Shown one piece after another: positions 7,524 through 17,600 of a DNA stretch of 64,000 bases. The stretch's first letter is position 1; every line of letters starts with the position of its first letter. The notes below the pieces were generated by a model. It was not told where the DNA came from, did no database searches, and worked only from the letters and a program-made list of their open reading frames with translations. The DNA lies in NCBI GenBank assembly GCA_905210415.1, contig CAJLWM010000002.1:1-64000 (forward strand), in the 5' to 3' direction. The position numbers and the translations under genes are program-made. Source of the stretch: an uncultured Prevotellaceae bacterium (GTDB taxonomy: Bacteria; Bacteroidota; Bacteroidia; Bacteroidales; Muribaculaceae).

Positions 7524-9050
7524 TTAGAATTGGAAATAGATAAACGGTTGCACGTCGGCACTCTTAAATTGTATTACAATCCATACGGTGACCACCAGCA
7601 TCACCACGTAGGCATACATTGGTAAGCGAGCCGCCTTGCGGCGAAGCATGCGCTTGGTGGCATCGGGCACGAAGTGCAGTGCGTAGCCCACTATGATGAG
7701 CGTGAGCACTTGCCAATAGCCAGTGATCCATTGCCATGCCACGTCGGGGTGGAAGTTGGTGGCGATTTGATTGATCATTGCCAACGAATTGGCAAAATCA
7801 ACGTTTCTGAAGAATATCCAGCACAGACACACAAAGTGGAATGTGAGCAGGATGCACAAGGCCCTCAACAGTGCATAGCGATGCTTTTGCTTGGCACCGA
7901 TGCCGGTGATGCTCATCCATATCTTGTGCAGCGACAGCGCTATGCCGTGAAGCAATCCCCACAACACGAAGTTGAGCGATGCGCCGTGCCACAAGCCACC
8001 GAGAAGCATGGTGATGATGAGGTTGATGTGTTGGCGCACTACGCCTTTGCGATTGCCACCGAGCGATATGTAGAGGTAGTCTTTAAGCCAAGAAGATAGC
8101 GAAATGTGCCAACGGCGCCAAAACTCGGTGATGGACGCCGATTTATAAGGGCTATCAAAGTTGATATTGAATCGAAAACCCAGCAGCAGCGCCAGTCCGA
8201 TAGCCATGTCGCTATAGCCAGAGAAGTCGCAATAGATCTGCAGTGCGTAGCCATACACGCCCATAAGGTTTTCAAATCCGGTGTAGAGCGAGGGGTTGTC
8301 GAAGATGCGTTCCACAAAGTTCACGCTGATATAGTCGGAGATCACAATCTTCTTCACCACACCACACACTATGTAGTAGAATCCGGTGCCGAGCATAGTG
8401 CGAGTGACGCACAGCGGACGGCGTATCTGTGGAATAAAGTCGCGGGCGCGCACGATAGGTCCTGCCACCAGTTGCGGGAAAAACGACACATAGAAGGCGT
8501 AGTCGAGCAGATTGTCGAGCGGCTCAATGCGTCGGCGATACACGTCGATAGTGTAGCTCATCGACTGGAATGTGAAGAAACTGATGCCCACAGGCAGGAA
8601 TATGTCGAAAGCGTCGAAATGCAGGCCGCGCATGTCGGCTATCATCTGTGCGAAGAAGTTGGTGTATTTAAAGAAACCAAGCAGTGAGAGGTTGATGGTA
8701 GTGGATAAAGCCACCAGCCAGCGGCGCGACCGATTGTCGTCGCACTGCCCCATGCGGCGCGCTATCAAGAAGTCGCTCAGGGTGACTGCGGCAAGCAGCA
8801 CAAAGTATAGGCCGCTGCTCTTATAATAGAAGTAATATGAGAAGCAAGTCACGAAGAGCAGGCGCAGAGTGGTGGTGCGCTGCATGCACCCGTATATGCA
8901 ATAGAATATCGCAAACAGAATCACAAACAATCCCGTGCTGAATATCATCGGCTCGTGGGCATTGTAGGTAAAGAGTTGGCTATGCTCGCACAGCACTTGC
9001 CAGCCCTGCATCAATAGAAGTAATATTTTATCGATATATTCTGTCATCAT
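7524..9050 (-). CDS. MBOAT-family O-acyltransferase (AlgI/DltB-like)
   Basis: 508 residues with about ten or more membrane helices. MBOAT family landmarks are FLPVGISFFTFQSMSY (about 152-166), SFFPQLVAGPIVR (189-201), YCDFSGYSDMAIG (273-285), FWRRWHISLSSWLKDYLY (310-327) and the catalytic GGLWHGAS, with His355 and a second His369. Such proteins take an acyl group from a cytoplasmic donor and pass it across the membrane for O-acetylation of an envelope polymer. The upstream gene encodes an SGNH-type protein 4 bp away, the usual partner for the extracytoplasmic transfer step. Confidence 0.92.
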   Translation of the reverse strand: MMTEYIDKILLLLMQGWQVLCEHSQLFTYNAHEPMIFSTGLFVILFAIFYCIYGCMQRTTTLRLLFVTCFSYYFYYKSSGLYFVLLAAVTLSDFLIARRMGQCDDNRSRRWLVALSTTINLSLLGFFKYTNFFAQMIADMRGLHFDAFDIFLPVGISFFTFQSMSYTIDVYRRRIEPLDNLLDYAFYVSFFPQLVAGPIVRARDFIPQIRRPLCVTRTMLGTGFYYIVCGVVKKIVISDYISVNFVERIFDNPSLYTGFENLMGVYGYALQIYCDFSGYSDMAIGLALLLGFRFNINFDSPYKSASITEFWRRWHISLSSWLKDYLYISLGGNRKGVVRQHINLIITMLLGGLWHGASLNFVLWGLLHGIALSLHKIWMSITGIGAKQKHRYALLRALCILLTFHFVCLCWIFFRNVDFANSLAMINQIATNFHPDVAWQWITGYWQVLTLIIVGYALHFVPDATKRMLRRKAARLPMYAYVVMLVVTVWIVIQFKSADVQPFIYFQF

Positions 9051-9054
9051 GCGG

Positions 9055-10428
9055 TTAGTATTCGGCCTCGTAGGATAGGCGGCGGAGGTAGTTGTCGTAG
9101 CCGGCGATGATGGCGTCGTAGAGATATTTTGCCATTTGTCGTCCGCCGAGGTGATTGATGTGTGTATAGTCGAGGTTGGCTTTGCGAGGACGCTCGTTCA
9201 CCATCTTCACAATGCTGCCAGTGCCACCCATAGCCTCAAACATGTTCCAAAAAGCCACGCCTTCGTCGGCTGCGATGTGCTGCTGCTCGGCAATTAGTTG
9301 CTTGATGCCGCGCATGGTCTTCATCACGCCATCTACATTCTCCTCGCGGTCGGCCACGCTCACCACCAGAAAACCGGTGTTTGGCATAGCCTGCTTGAGA
9401 TGGTTGATGACAAGGCACATCTTGTCGTGATATTTTGAGTAGTTGGTCTGTTGCGTATTAGCCACGTTGAGGCCATACATCAATATCACGAGGTCGTAGT
9501 GGCGCAGTTGGTTGAGCTGCGAGAGCATCTCATGGCTGAGGTTTCGCAGCTGCTCGCCCGAAGAGGCGCGCAGGGCATAGTTGTCGAGAATCACGCCACT
9601 GCGAGGGTCCATTGTCACGCCATAGCACATCACGCTGTCGCCTCCGTTGGCGATGCAGAAACGCACTTTGCCCAATCGGCCATTCACGCTGATGTGCTGT
9701 ATGCGATTGCTGCCGTCAATGGCATATTCGTTGGTCAGAGTGCCGTTGGTGGTGACGGTGATGGTGTTGGGGATGAGAGATCGAAACAAGATGCTTGCTG
9801 TATGGCAGGTGTCAAGGAGCGAGCAGTATTTTTTCTGACCGCGTACTTCGGTGTATGCCCCGCTGCTTGGGGTGAAGTAATATCCTGGTATTGAGGCATA
9901 GTTGGCGTGATAGCCATGAGGCGTGACAGCGCTATGTTCGGTCCAACCGTTGAAGTTGTGCAACACCGTGCGACGGAATCCGTGCGATTCGTTTGCCATA
10001 GGCACAAATCCCACGCCGCATCCGCCGAAGCGCTTTTGCAGCATCTCGCGCAATTCGCCGGTGAGGATGTCGCCCTCGATATAAGAGTCGCCCATCACGG
10101 CTATGCGCACAGGCCGGTTGAGCCCTTTCACATTGTGCAGTGCGTGGTAGAGGGGCAGCATGCCGCGTTCGTCGGTGCTATAATCGTCGATGCACTTCAC
10201 GCCGTCGGGGCAAGAGTCTACATAAGCCTGCTTCTTGGTTGGTGGCGCTACTATGGCGATGGAGTCATCGCCAGGCGTAGGCACAGAGCGCAGTTGGCTG
10301 AGCATATCCACGCCACGCAGTTGCACCCCCGCTATTGTAATGGTGGGCAGTTGGTGCATGGCTATGAGTATAGCCACTGAAGCCACCACTATTGCTATGC
10401 CATATCCTATGTAGTTTTTGTATCTCAC
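9055..10428 (-). CDS. Membrane-anchored SGNH hydrolase-like acyltransferase partner
   Basis: 457 residues from GTG at 10428. The N-terminus has one membrane anchor (about residues 5-24), followed by a periplasmic SGNH fold: GDSY at 113-116 (nucleophile Ser), LMYGLNVAN as the Gly/Asn blocks, and a C-terminal D-x-x-H pair in YTHINHLGG. The frame is open to an ATG at 10500, but a TAATTTTG promoter box lies at 10449-10456, between that ATG and the GTG, so the GTG is the likely start. Together with the downstream MBOAT protein it probably O-acetylates a surface glycan, as AlgX/AlgI-type pairs do. Confidence 0.82.
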   Translation of the reverse strand: MRYKNYIGYGIAIVVASVAILIAMHQLPTITIAGVQLRGVDMLSQLRSVPTPGDDSIAIVAPPTKKQAYVDSCPDGVKCIDDYSTDERGMLPLYHALHNVKGLNRPVRIAVMGDSYIEGDILTGELREMLQKRFGGCGVGFVPMANESHGFRRTVLHNFNGWTEHSAVTPHGYHANYASIPGYYFTPSSGAYTEVRGQKKYCSLLDTCHTASILFRSLIPNTITVTTNGTLTNEYAIDGSNRIQHISVNGRLGKVRFCIANGGDSVMCYGVTMDPRSGVILDNYALRASSGEQLRNLSHEMLSQLNQLRHYDLVILMYGLNVANTQQTNYSKYHDKMCLVINHLKQAMPNTGFLVVSVADREENVDGVMKTMRGIKQLIAEQQHIAADEGVAFWNMFEAMGGTGSIVKMVNERPRKANLDYTHINHLGGRQMAKYLYDAIIAGYDNYLRRLSYEAEY

Positions 10429-10448
10429 ACCGTATATATTTCGGGAGG

Positions 10449-10456
10449 CAAAATTA
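10449..10456 (-). promoter_or_regulatory. -7 box of the SGNH/MBOAT operon
   Basis: TAATTTTG on the minus strand fits TAnnTTTG and is about 20 bp upstream of the GTG start at 10428. It decides against the longer ATG start at 10500. Confidence 0.5.
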
Positions 10457-10614
10457 GTAAAAATACGGCAAACAACGGTTTTATTCCCGCTAAAACACAA
10501 TATTATAATGTAAGATATGCGCTAAGTGGCAGATATATAGTGTCTTGCGGGTGTGTGTTTGTTTTTTACAAATATTTGTCAAAAAATTAAAAACGACATT
10601 TAAACCAAGGTCGG

Positions 10615-10622
10615 TATATTTG
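10615..10622 (+). promoter_or_regulatory. -7 box upstream of the dcu remnant
   Basis: TATATTTG fits TAnnTTTG and lies about 90 bp before the ATG at 10713. No good -33 box at normal spacing. The rest of the gene-free stretch 10429-10712 shows nothing else recognisable. Confidence 0.45.
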
Positions 10623-10712
10623 CAATAAGAAAATCGCAGAGCGATGTTTTTTCGGCTCTGCAAGAGTGTTTTCAAGTAAATAATCAAAATCAACCATAAA
10701 AAACGGAACCTT

Positions 10713-11012
10713 ATGGCTACAGCTTTAATTATATTACAATTTGCCATCGTATTGGCTCTCATTTTCAAAGGTGCCCGTGTGGGTGGCATCGGACTCGGCA
10801 TCTCGCCATTGGCGCTCGTGGCTATGTTCCCGGCTGTAAACGGCTATTTCTTCTTGCCAAACTACCCTACTACGGTGGCTGCGATTAACTTCGACCGCAC
10901 GGGTTCTACGCACATCGGAAAATTTGTTATCAATCATTCCTTTCAATTAGCAGGATTTATTACTACCTTTGTATCCATAGGTGTGGGATACTTGATTATC
11001 CAATTCCTATAA
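10713..11012 (+). pseudogene. Anaerobic C4-dicarboxylate transporter (Dcu family), large internal in-frame deletion
   Basis: Only 99 residues where Dcu antiporters have about 430-450. Residues 1-29 match the Dcu N-terminus (ALIFKGARVGGIGLG). From about residue 31 the sequence is the Dcu C-terminus: MFPAVNGYFFLPNYPTTVAA, INFDRTGSTHIGK, then VINHSFQLAGF. Roughly 340 residues of the transport core are missing while the frame is kept. In Bacteroidales this transporter exchanges aspartate or fumarate for succinate and sits beside aspA, as here. The remnant cannot be a working antiporter. It is either a real deletion in this strain or a collapsed assembly. Confidence 0.8.
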
Positions 11013-11110
11013 GTGTAATGCGCTCGTTGGAGAAAGATGTCTAACGGGCGCGTTATAAACCATTTGCAAACACATAATAAACCTAAACTGAACAAACTTT
11101 AAAATCCGAA

Positions 11111-12367
11111 ATGAAAAACCATTTCCTACGACGTGCTATGCTGCTATTGGCAGCGATGCCAATTTTAGCCACGGCGCAAGATGCCACCTGTAAGCCAAGT
11201 GGCGACGATAGCGACTTGAAATCGCTGTATGAGATCGTGTCAAAACATGAGCAGAAGAGCAAGGCTCTAAACTTCTTTATCAATTTTAGTGGTGGATATC
11301 AGGTGCTTAACGACTCGCGCGAAAGCGGATGGTCGTCGCGCTTGCACAACCGAAGCCTTAGCCTGGAGATGTCGGGCTGGGTGACCGACAACATCTATTA
11401 CCGTCTGCGCCACCACCTGAATAGGCCAAACGACATTCCTGGCTATGATGGATTCGGCAAAGCCACCGACTATATGATGGTGCGCTGGAGATTCAACGAT
11501 CATTGGGCTATTGAAGTGGGCAAGAAATGCCAAGCCCTCGGCGCATTTGAGTTCGACGAGAATCCGCTATATGTATATCAATATTCCGATATAGAGTATA
11601 ATCTGGATAGCCCTCAAGCCGCCATCAATCTGGTGTATAACGTTAATCCCGACCACCAATTCACTGCCGAGGTGAGCAACACCTACAGCGGCAAGTTTGA
11701 GAAGGAATTCGGTGAAAACGCATGGCTCACCACAGGGCGATATGTAGATGATGCCACTTCTGGCGAGAAGAAGCTTGAGATGGAGTTGCTCGAGAAAATT
11801 AATCATCCGCTCACATATGCTGTGGGCTGGAACGGATCGTTTTTCGACGGGTTGCTCGAAAACCACTGGTCGTATATGCACCGCGCCCAAGCCAAGCACA
11901 AGTATAGCCGATTTGTTCGCCTTGGTCAGAAGTTGAATTTCAGCAGATTGCAGTGGTATGTCGACTATAATATGACATACGACGACCTCGATAGAATGAA
12001 GATTGCCAGTGGCGAAATCCGCGACGTGATGAGTTCGCCAGAAGAGAATGTCTACCTTGGCAAGGTGCGTTATCAAGGCATTGTGAGCAAGATGAATTGG
12101 CAATTTGCCTCAGCGTGGAACTTGGTGCTCAAGGGCACGTATGAAACGGCAAGCGTCACCAAGTCGGAGCAATTCAAAAACTACCGCAAGGCGTATGGCT
12201 ATGTGGGCAGCGTGGAGTATTATCCTGCTATGAAGCAGAAGCAAGACCTTCGCCTATTCCTCTCGTATATGGGCAGAAAATACCAATATAACAAGGCAAG
12301 CCAGTTGGTCGACTACAACACCAACTGTGTGGAGATAGGCTTGATGTATCGAATGAAGATATATTAA
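11111..12367 (+). CDS. Outer-membrane porin-like beta-barrel (OprO/P type)
   Basis: 418 residues with a signal peptide (about 1-22, ending ILATAQ) followed by alternating aromatic and polar beta-strand segments and ending in an aromatic residue (MKIY), as barrel proteins do. The pattern (NFSGGYQVLNDSR, LRLRHHLNRP-like turns, WRFNDHWAIEVGKK) resembles phosphate-selective porin O/P family members of Bacteroidetes. It lies between the dcu remnant and aspA and may supply substrate to the aspartate/fumarate module; that link is from position only. Confidence 0.7.
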   Translation: MKNHFLRRAMLLLAAMPILATAQDATCKPSGDDSDLKSLYEIVSKHEQKSKALNFFINFSGGYQVLNDSRESGWSSRLHNRSLSLEMSGWVTDNIYYRLRHHLNRPNDIPGYDGFGKATDYMMVRWRFNDHWAIEVGKKCQALGAFEFDENPLYVYQYSDIEYNLDSPQAAINLVYNVNPDHQFTAEVSNTYSGKFEKEFGENAWLTTGRYVDDATSGEKKLEMELLEKINHPLTYAVGWNGSFFDGLLENHWSYMHRAQAKHKYSRFVRLGQKLNFSRLQWYVDYNMTYDDLDRMKIASGEIRDVMSSPEENVYLGKVRYQGIVSKMNWQFASAWNLVLKGTYETASVTKSEQFKNYRKAYGYVGSVEYYPAMKQKQDLRLFLSYMGRKYQYNKASQLVDYNTNCVEIGLMYRMKIY

Positions 12368-12486
12368 CGCCCCAGACCGGTCTATCGCCAATGTGTGGGC
12401 GAGAATGTGTTTCTCTCATTACTGGTGGCGTAGCCGGTGATAAGATTTTGCAAAGCAGTTTGCTTTTTACAAATTATCGTTCGTTT

Positions 12487-12523
12487 TTTGTAAATATTGT
12501 GTGTAAGTATCGCTATATCTTTG
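12487..12523 (+). promoter_or_regulatory. aspA promoter
   Basis: TATCTTTG at 12516-12523 fits the -7 consensus. A TTTG at 12487-12490 could serve as -33, although the 25-bp spacing is a little long. The leader to the ATG at 12597 is about 70 nt. Confidence 0.5.
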
Positions 12524-12596
12524 CATCAGATAATTGATACATTTTTATTCACACACGAATGAAACGAAATTATTAACCATTTAAACTATATAACTT

Positions 12597-14015
12597 ATGA
12601 CTAACGAAAAGAAATTTAGAGTAGAGTCAGACCTTTTGGGTGAACTCAAGGTTCCAGCTGACGCACTTTATGGTGTACAAACACAGCGTGGTATCAACAA
12701 TTATCATATCTCTCGCAAAAAGATGAGCGACTATCCTGACTTCATCGTTGCTATTGCTTACGTGAAGTTGGCTGCTGCTCAAACCAACCACTCTCTTGGT
12801 GTAATCAACGATGAAATCTCTGGCGCAATGTCAGAAGCTTGCCGCGAACTTATCGATGGCAAGTGGCACGAAAACTTCCCAATCGATATGGTGCAAGGTG
12901 GTGCGGGTACATCGGTAAACATGAATGCCAATGAAGTAATCGCCAACCGTGCCCTCGAAATCATGGGCCACGAAAAGGGCGAATATCAATATTGCTCTCC
13001 AAACGACCACGCAAACTGTGGCCAGAGCACCAACGACGCTTATCCAACATCAATCCGCTTGGCTTTGATCCGCATGAACGTTCACTTGGTGGGCGCTTTG
13101 ACAGGCCTTATCAGCGCATTGCGCTTCAAGGCTGAAGAATATGCCGACACTATCAAGATGGGCCGCACTCAATTGCAAGATGCAGTGCCTATGACCATCG
13201 GACAAGAGTTTAACGCTTATGCCAACACCCTCGAAGAGGAAATCCTCAACTTGGAACGCAACGTGAAACTCCTTCACGAAATCAATATGGGTGGTACTGC
13301 CATCGGTACTGGCTTGAACGCTGTTCCTGGTTTCGCTAAGCTTTGCGCTGCTAACCTCAGCAAGCTCACTGGCGAAAACTTCGTTTCGGCAAGCGACTTG
13401 GTAGAAGCAACTCCTGACACTGGCGCTTATGTAAGCTACTCATCTGCTTTGAAGCGTTTGGCTATCAAGCTTTCTAAGATTTGCAACGACTTGCGTTTGA
13501 TGGCTTCAGGTCCTCGTTGCGGCTTGAACGAAATCAACCTTCCTCCTAAGGCTCCAGGTTCTTCAATCATGCCAGGTAAGGTCAACCCAGTTATCCCAGA
13601 AGTTACCAACCAAGTTTGCTTCAAGGTTATTGGTAATGACACTACCGTAAGCTTCGCTGCTGAGGCTGGTCAATTGGAATTGAACGTGATGGAACCAATT
13701 ATCACCGAAAGTCTGTTTGAAAGTCTGTCTTGGATGAAGAACGTTATCGAGACACTCACAGAAGAATGTATTTTGGGCATCACTGTCAACAAAGAACGTT
13801 GCTATGACATGGTTAAGAATAGCATCGGTATCGTTACCGCTCTTAACCCAATCATTGGCTACAAGAACAGTTCTAAGGTTGCTAAAGAGGCTCACGCTAC
13901 CGGTCGCTCGGTTTACGACATCGTGATTGAAAGTGGCCTTTTGAGCAAGGAAGAACTCGATAAAGCACTCGACCCTAAAGAAATGCTTCACTCACACAAG
14001 TTTACTTTGAAGTAA
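12597..14015 (+). CDS. aspA: Aspartate ammonia-lyase
   Basis: 472 residues of the aspartase/fumarase superfamily, converting L-aspartate to fumarate and ammonia. The signature GSSIMPGKVNPV is at 321-332. The early ALYGVQTQRGINNYHIS, the GGAGTSVNMNANEVIANRA block and QSTNDAYPT fit AspA rather than class II fumarase. Codon use is visibly more biased than in neighbouring genes (for example GAA, AAC and GGT preferred), which suggests high expression. Fumarate made here would feed anaerobic respiration. A strong terminator follows at 14113. Confidence 0.95.
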   Translation: MTNEKKFRVESDLLGELKVPADALYGVQTQRGINNYHISRKKMSDYPDFIVAIAYVKLAAAQTNHSLGVINDEISGAMSEACRELIDGKWHENFPIDMVQGGAGTSVNMNANEVIANRALEIMGHEKGEYQYCSPNDHANCGQSTNDAYPTSIRLALIRMNVHLVGALTGLISALRFKAEEYADTIKMGRTQLQDAVPMTIGQEFNAYANTLEEEILNLERNVKLLHEINMGGTAIGTGLNAVPGFAKLCAANLSKLTGENFVSASDLVEATPDTGAYVSYSSALKRLAIKLSKICNDLRLMASGPRCGLNEINLPPKAPGSSIMPGKVNPVIPEVTNQVCFKVIGNDTTVSFAAEAGQLELNVMEPIITESLFESLSWMKNVIETLTEECILGITVNKERCYDMVKNSIGIVTALNPIIGYKNSSKVAKEAHATGRSVYDIVIESGLLSKEELDKALDPKEMLHSHKFTLK

Positions 14016-14112
14016 AACACCCTGAGTGGACATACTTACTCAGGAGAAAAGGTTCTCGCGAGAGAACATTCTTTCTGAAGTTTATATAACTAATTCCCAT
14101 TAATGTCTACTA

Positions 14113-14173
14113 AAAGCCTGCAAGCAAATCCTTTTTTCTTCTTATGGATTCAGCTTGCAGGCTTCCTTTTTTC
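14113..14173 (+). terminator. Terminator after aspA
   Basis: AAGCCTGCAAGC pairs with GCTTGCAGGCTT across a loop of about 32 nt that itself carries AATCC/GGATT, followed by CCTTTTTT. Confidence 0.8.
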
Positions 14174-14612
14174 CTATTCCTCAGCCATCGGAATTCGTGT
14201 TATCCGTAAGCATCCCACCAATCAAATTCTTAAAAAACAAAAATGACCCATATCTCACGCCCCAATGAACCCCAAAAACGGCCACCGATGTAAGGTTATA
14301 AGGTTAAGTGGTTATGTGGTGAAACAGGTTAAACCAAAAGCCCCAACAAGAAACCGCCAACCGCACAAAGCCACCGTTCGGTAAAAGCCACCCACCCCAC
14401 TAAGCCCCCCCCCAAGAAAGATGATACGAGCAAATCGCAATCCATATAAATTGCTCTAACCACCATTCTATAACCACTAACCTTCGGCGAAGCCGACTAA
14501 TAAACAAAAGAGCCCCGGAGGTATCTCCGAGGCAATGCGTTATGGGATAGAAGCCTTTCGGTCGAGACATCAGGTTCGATTTACGATAGCCCGACGGCGG
14601 AGCCGGAACGCC
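14174..14612. other. Gene-free stretch between aspA and res
   Basis: No coding sequence supported. It holds degenerate GGTTA-rich words at about 14293-14335 and their inverse at about 14459-14482, a run of nine C at 14405-14413, and a hairpin at 14513-14536 (AGCCCCGGAG with CTCCGAGGC). The arms of that hairpin resemble the terminator after the porin at 35924. It may act as a terminator, but no T run follows on either strand. Confidence 0.5.
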
Positions 14613-17600
14613 CTAATCTATACCATTAATCAGGTTGTAAAGATTTTCAAACTTATCTACAACGCCATATCTTACTTTTGAGGTTGAAATGCGGTTGAAG
14701 AGTTTCTTGGCACATTCTGTCTTGGCTTTTTCTACACCTCTTAGTTCCATACCATCGAGGGAACCTTTGGTTTCAGCCACGAAGAAAACGTGTCGCACTG
14801 TTCTGTCGTTGAACACAATAGCCCAGTCGGGAGCATAGTTGCCAACCGGCGTAGGAATTTTCAATTTGCGTGGTAACTTAGCATAAACCTGTACCTCAGT
14901 AGCACCTTCAAGAGCCTCTGCAAATGCCTTTTCACCCTCGCTATCAAAAGCAATGTATGGCGTAATGTGCTTCTGAGCCTCAATAACCTTATTGATGTTG
15001 AGTTTTCGCTCGGGCACGAAGATGCTGCTGTCGTACTTGCCGGCAATACGGTTGTAGGAAATATGCTCTACAATCATAGTTGCCTTTTGCTCACGAATAG
15101 TCTTAACCACATTGCGGATAAATTCTTCGGGGTTGTTTTTGAACAGCAGGATTTTATTTTCTATGCCTTGCAGTATCTTTACCACTGAGCGGCGTGTGAG
15201 CCTTGCACCTCGGGCGATGTCGCCCACGAGGTCATAAGGCACGTTTGAAGTGCTTACGTCGGTCAGTTCGCTTGTTGTGGTCTTAGTGCTGCCAAACTCC
15301 GTAACTTTATCGCTGTCCTGTGTGCCTGTAACCTTTACATACTGCAACTTCGTAACAGTAAGATTAGCTCGCAAAGCGGCAACGACTTTCTCGATAAGTT
15401 CGTTGCTATCGTAGTGGACGGTATAGACATACTTGTTGTTTATCTCGTTCCACATTTCCTGGAAACGTTCGTTGTCGAAGTTCTCGTTAAGATTGTTCTC
15501 CGGTGTTGACGTTTCCACCGGCTCAACCATATCATCAAGCACTTTCGGATTGAAGATGCCTGCCACGAGTTTCATAACACCCTCGGAAATCGGTTGCAAT
15601 TTCGGTGGCAATGGAGCGAGTTCTCCCTTGTCTGCCGCTGCAAGGTATGTCGGTGTAAGTCGTCCGTCGTCATCCACATAATCGTTTTGATACAGATAGC
15701 CTATAATAGTAGAAGCCTCGGCAAGAGAAATCTTGTGCTGCTCGCCAGTAGCATCTTTCACGATGCGACCGAGGAAGTAGTCCTGCGAAGCCGCCGTAAC
15801 ACGGTCGCGCAGAGCCTCGCAAGTTTCACGTTGTAGAGCCGAAGTGAAGTCGGCATAACTCTCATTGGCAATCACAGTGAGTACGTTGATAGCGTGAATA
15901 TCATCGCCGAGTGTCTGCTTATCCTGACGCACACCGTCTTTGTCAACGCAAAGACGCAAGCCACGTCCAACCTCTTGCCGCTTGGCAGTAGTGGAGTTGC
16001 TGTGGCGGAGTGTGCATATTTGGAACACATTCGGGTTATCCCAGCCCTCACGCAGAGCGGAGTGCGAGAAAATGAAGCGAGTGGGTTCTTCAAAACTGAG
16101 CAGTCGCTCTTTGTTTTTGAGAATAAGGTCGTAAGCCGAAATGTCGTCAGACATATCCGAGCCACGTTTCACCGAACTGTTCACCGAGCGGCCTTTCTTG
16201 TCGATAGAGAAGTAGCCGCGGTGAGTTTCGTATGGGCGGAACCGACGCAGATACTTGTCGTAGTCGGTATCGAAAACGGTCATATACTTATTGACAAGTC
16301 GGGCGTATTCTTCCTCGAAGATACGCTGAAACTTACCTTTCACCTCATTGCCCTCTTCGTCGTATTGGCGATAGTTCGCCACCTCGTCAATAAAGAAAAG
16401 CGAGAGGCACTTTATTCCACGATTGAAAAGTTCTTTTTCTTTCTCGAAGTGAGCACGGATAGTCTCACGAATCTGCACTCGTTGCATTGCTTCCTCGTTG
16501 CTGTCGCCAATCACTTCGCCGCAGGATATGGTTGTGCCGTTCAGGAACGTAACGTAGCCGCGACCGCGAGGATTAATCTCCGTCACAGTGAAGCCCTCAT
16601 ATTCTGTAAGTCCGCTTTCGGCTCGCAAGTCGTCGCCCACGTCAAATTTCTTGATTTCACGGCGTATTGCTCCAGCAGCGTTGTGAGTTTCGAGTTCGAT
16701 GCGAGCCACCGGCGGGTGCTTTGGAGAGAGTTCGATGCCGTCGAGGTAGAGATAATGACTTGTGCCACGCAAGTTCTTTATCTCGAAGCCTTGCACCTGT
16801 ATTCGCTTCACGAGGCGTTCTTTGTAGGCGTCGTAAGCGTCGAGAGCATATATCGTGTCGTGTTTGGTTTTGTGGGTGGCTGAGTAGTTGAGTGTGAATA
16901 GCGGATTAAACTTTTTGAGTGCAGTCTGTGTGGCCTCGCCCTCCATTTTCTGTGGCTCGTCCATGATGATAATCGGGCGGTTGGCGGCAATAACGTCTAT
17001 CGGACGGCGAGAAGCAAACTCGTCGCGCTTTGAATATATAATTTTACTTTCCTTACTTCTTGCGCCCTCTTTCATTGAAGCGGCAAAGGCTTGGGTGTTG
17101 ATAATCATTACCGAAATGCCGCTGTCCTGCGAGAATTGGTCGAGCTGTTGCAGGTTGCTGCTGTTATACACAAACCAGCGAGCCTTTTTGCCGTAATGCT
17201 CCATGAAGTGGTCTTCGAGCATGCTGAAACTCTTAGCCACGCCCTCACGAATGGCGATGCTTGGTACCACGACGATGAACTTACACCAGCCATAACGGCG
17301 ATTGAGTTCAAACATCGTCTTGATGTAAACGTAAGTCTTACCAGTACCTGTTTCCATCTCGATGTCAAGGCTCACACGTCCTTGTCCTTTGGCGAGTGAG
17401 GTGCTTGGCTGAATGAGTTGAGCCACCTGAATGTCGCGGATATTGTCTAATATCTGCTCATTTGTCAGCACAATCTCGCCATTGCTATAGCCCGAATCTT
17501 CACCCTCAAAGGCGATAGTTTGGGCTCGTTTGCCGAGGTCGATGCGATAGCCCTTTTGTCCTTGCTGAGCCGGCTGCCCTGCAAAGACATTGACGGTATT

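Noticed and set aside
14405..14413. Run of nine C as a phase-variable tract
   Set aside because: It lies in gene-free sequence with no promoter or start codon whose reading or spacing it could switch.
15894..16883. Plus-strand open frame of 329 codons opposite res
   Set aside because: Antisense to a conserved part of Res; no motif, no promoter.
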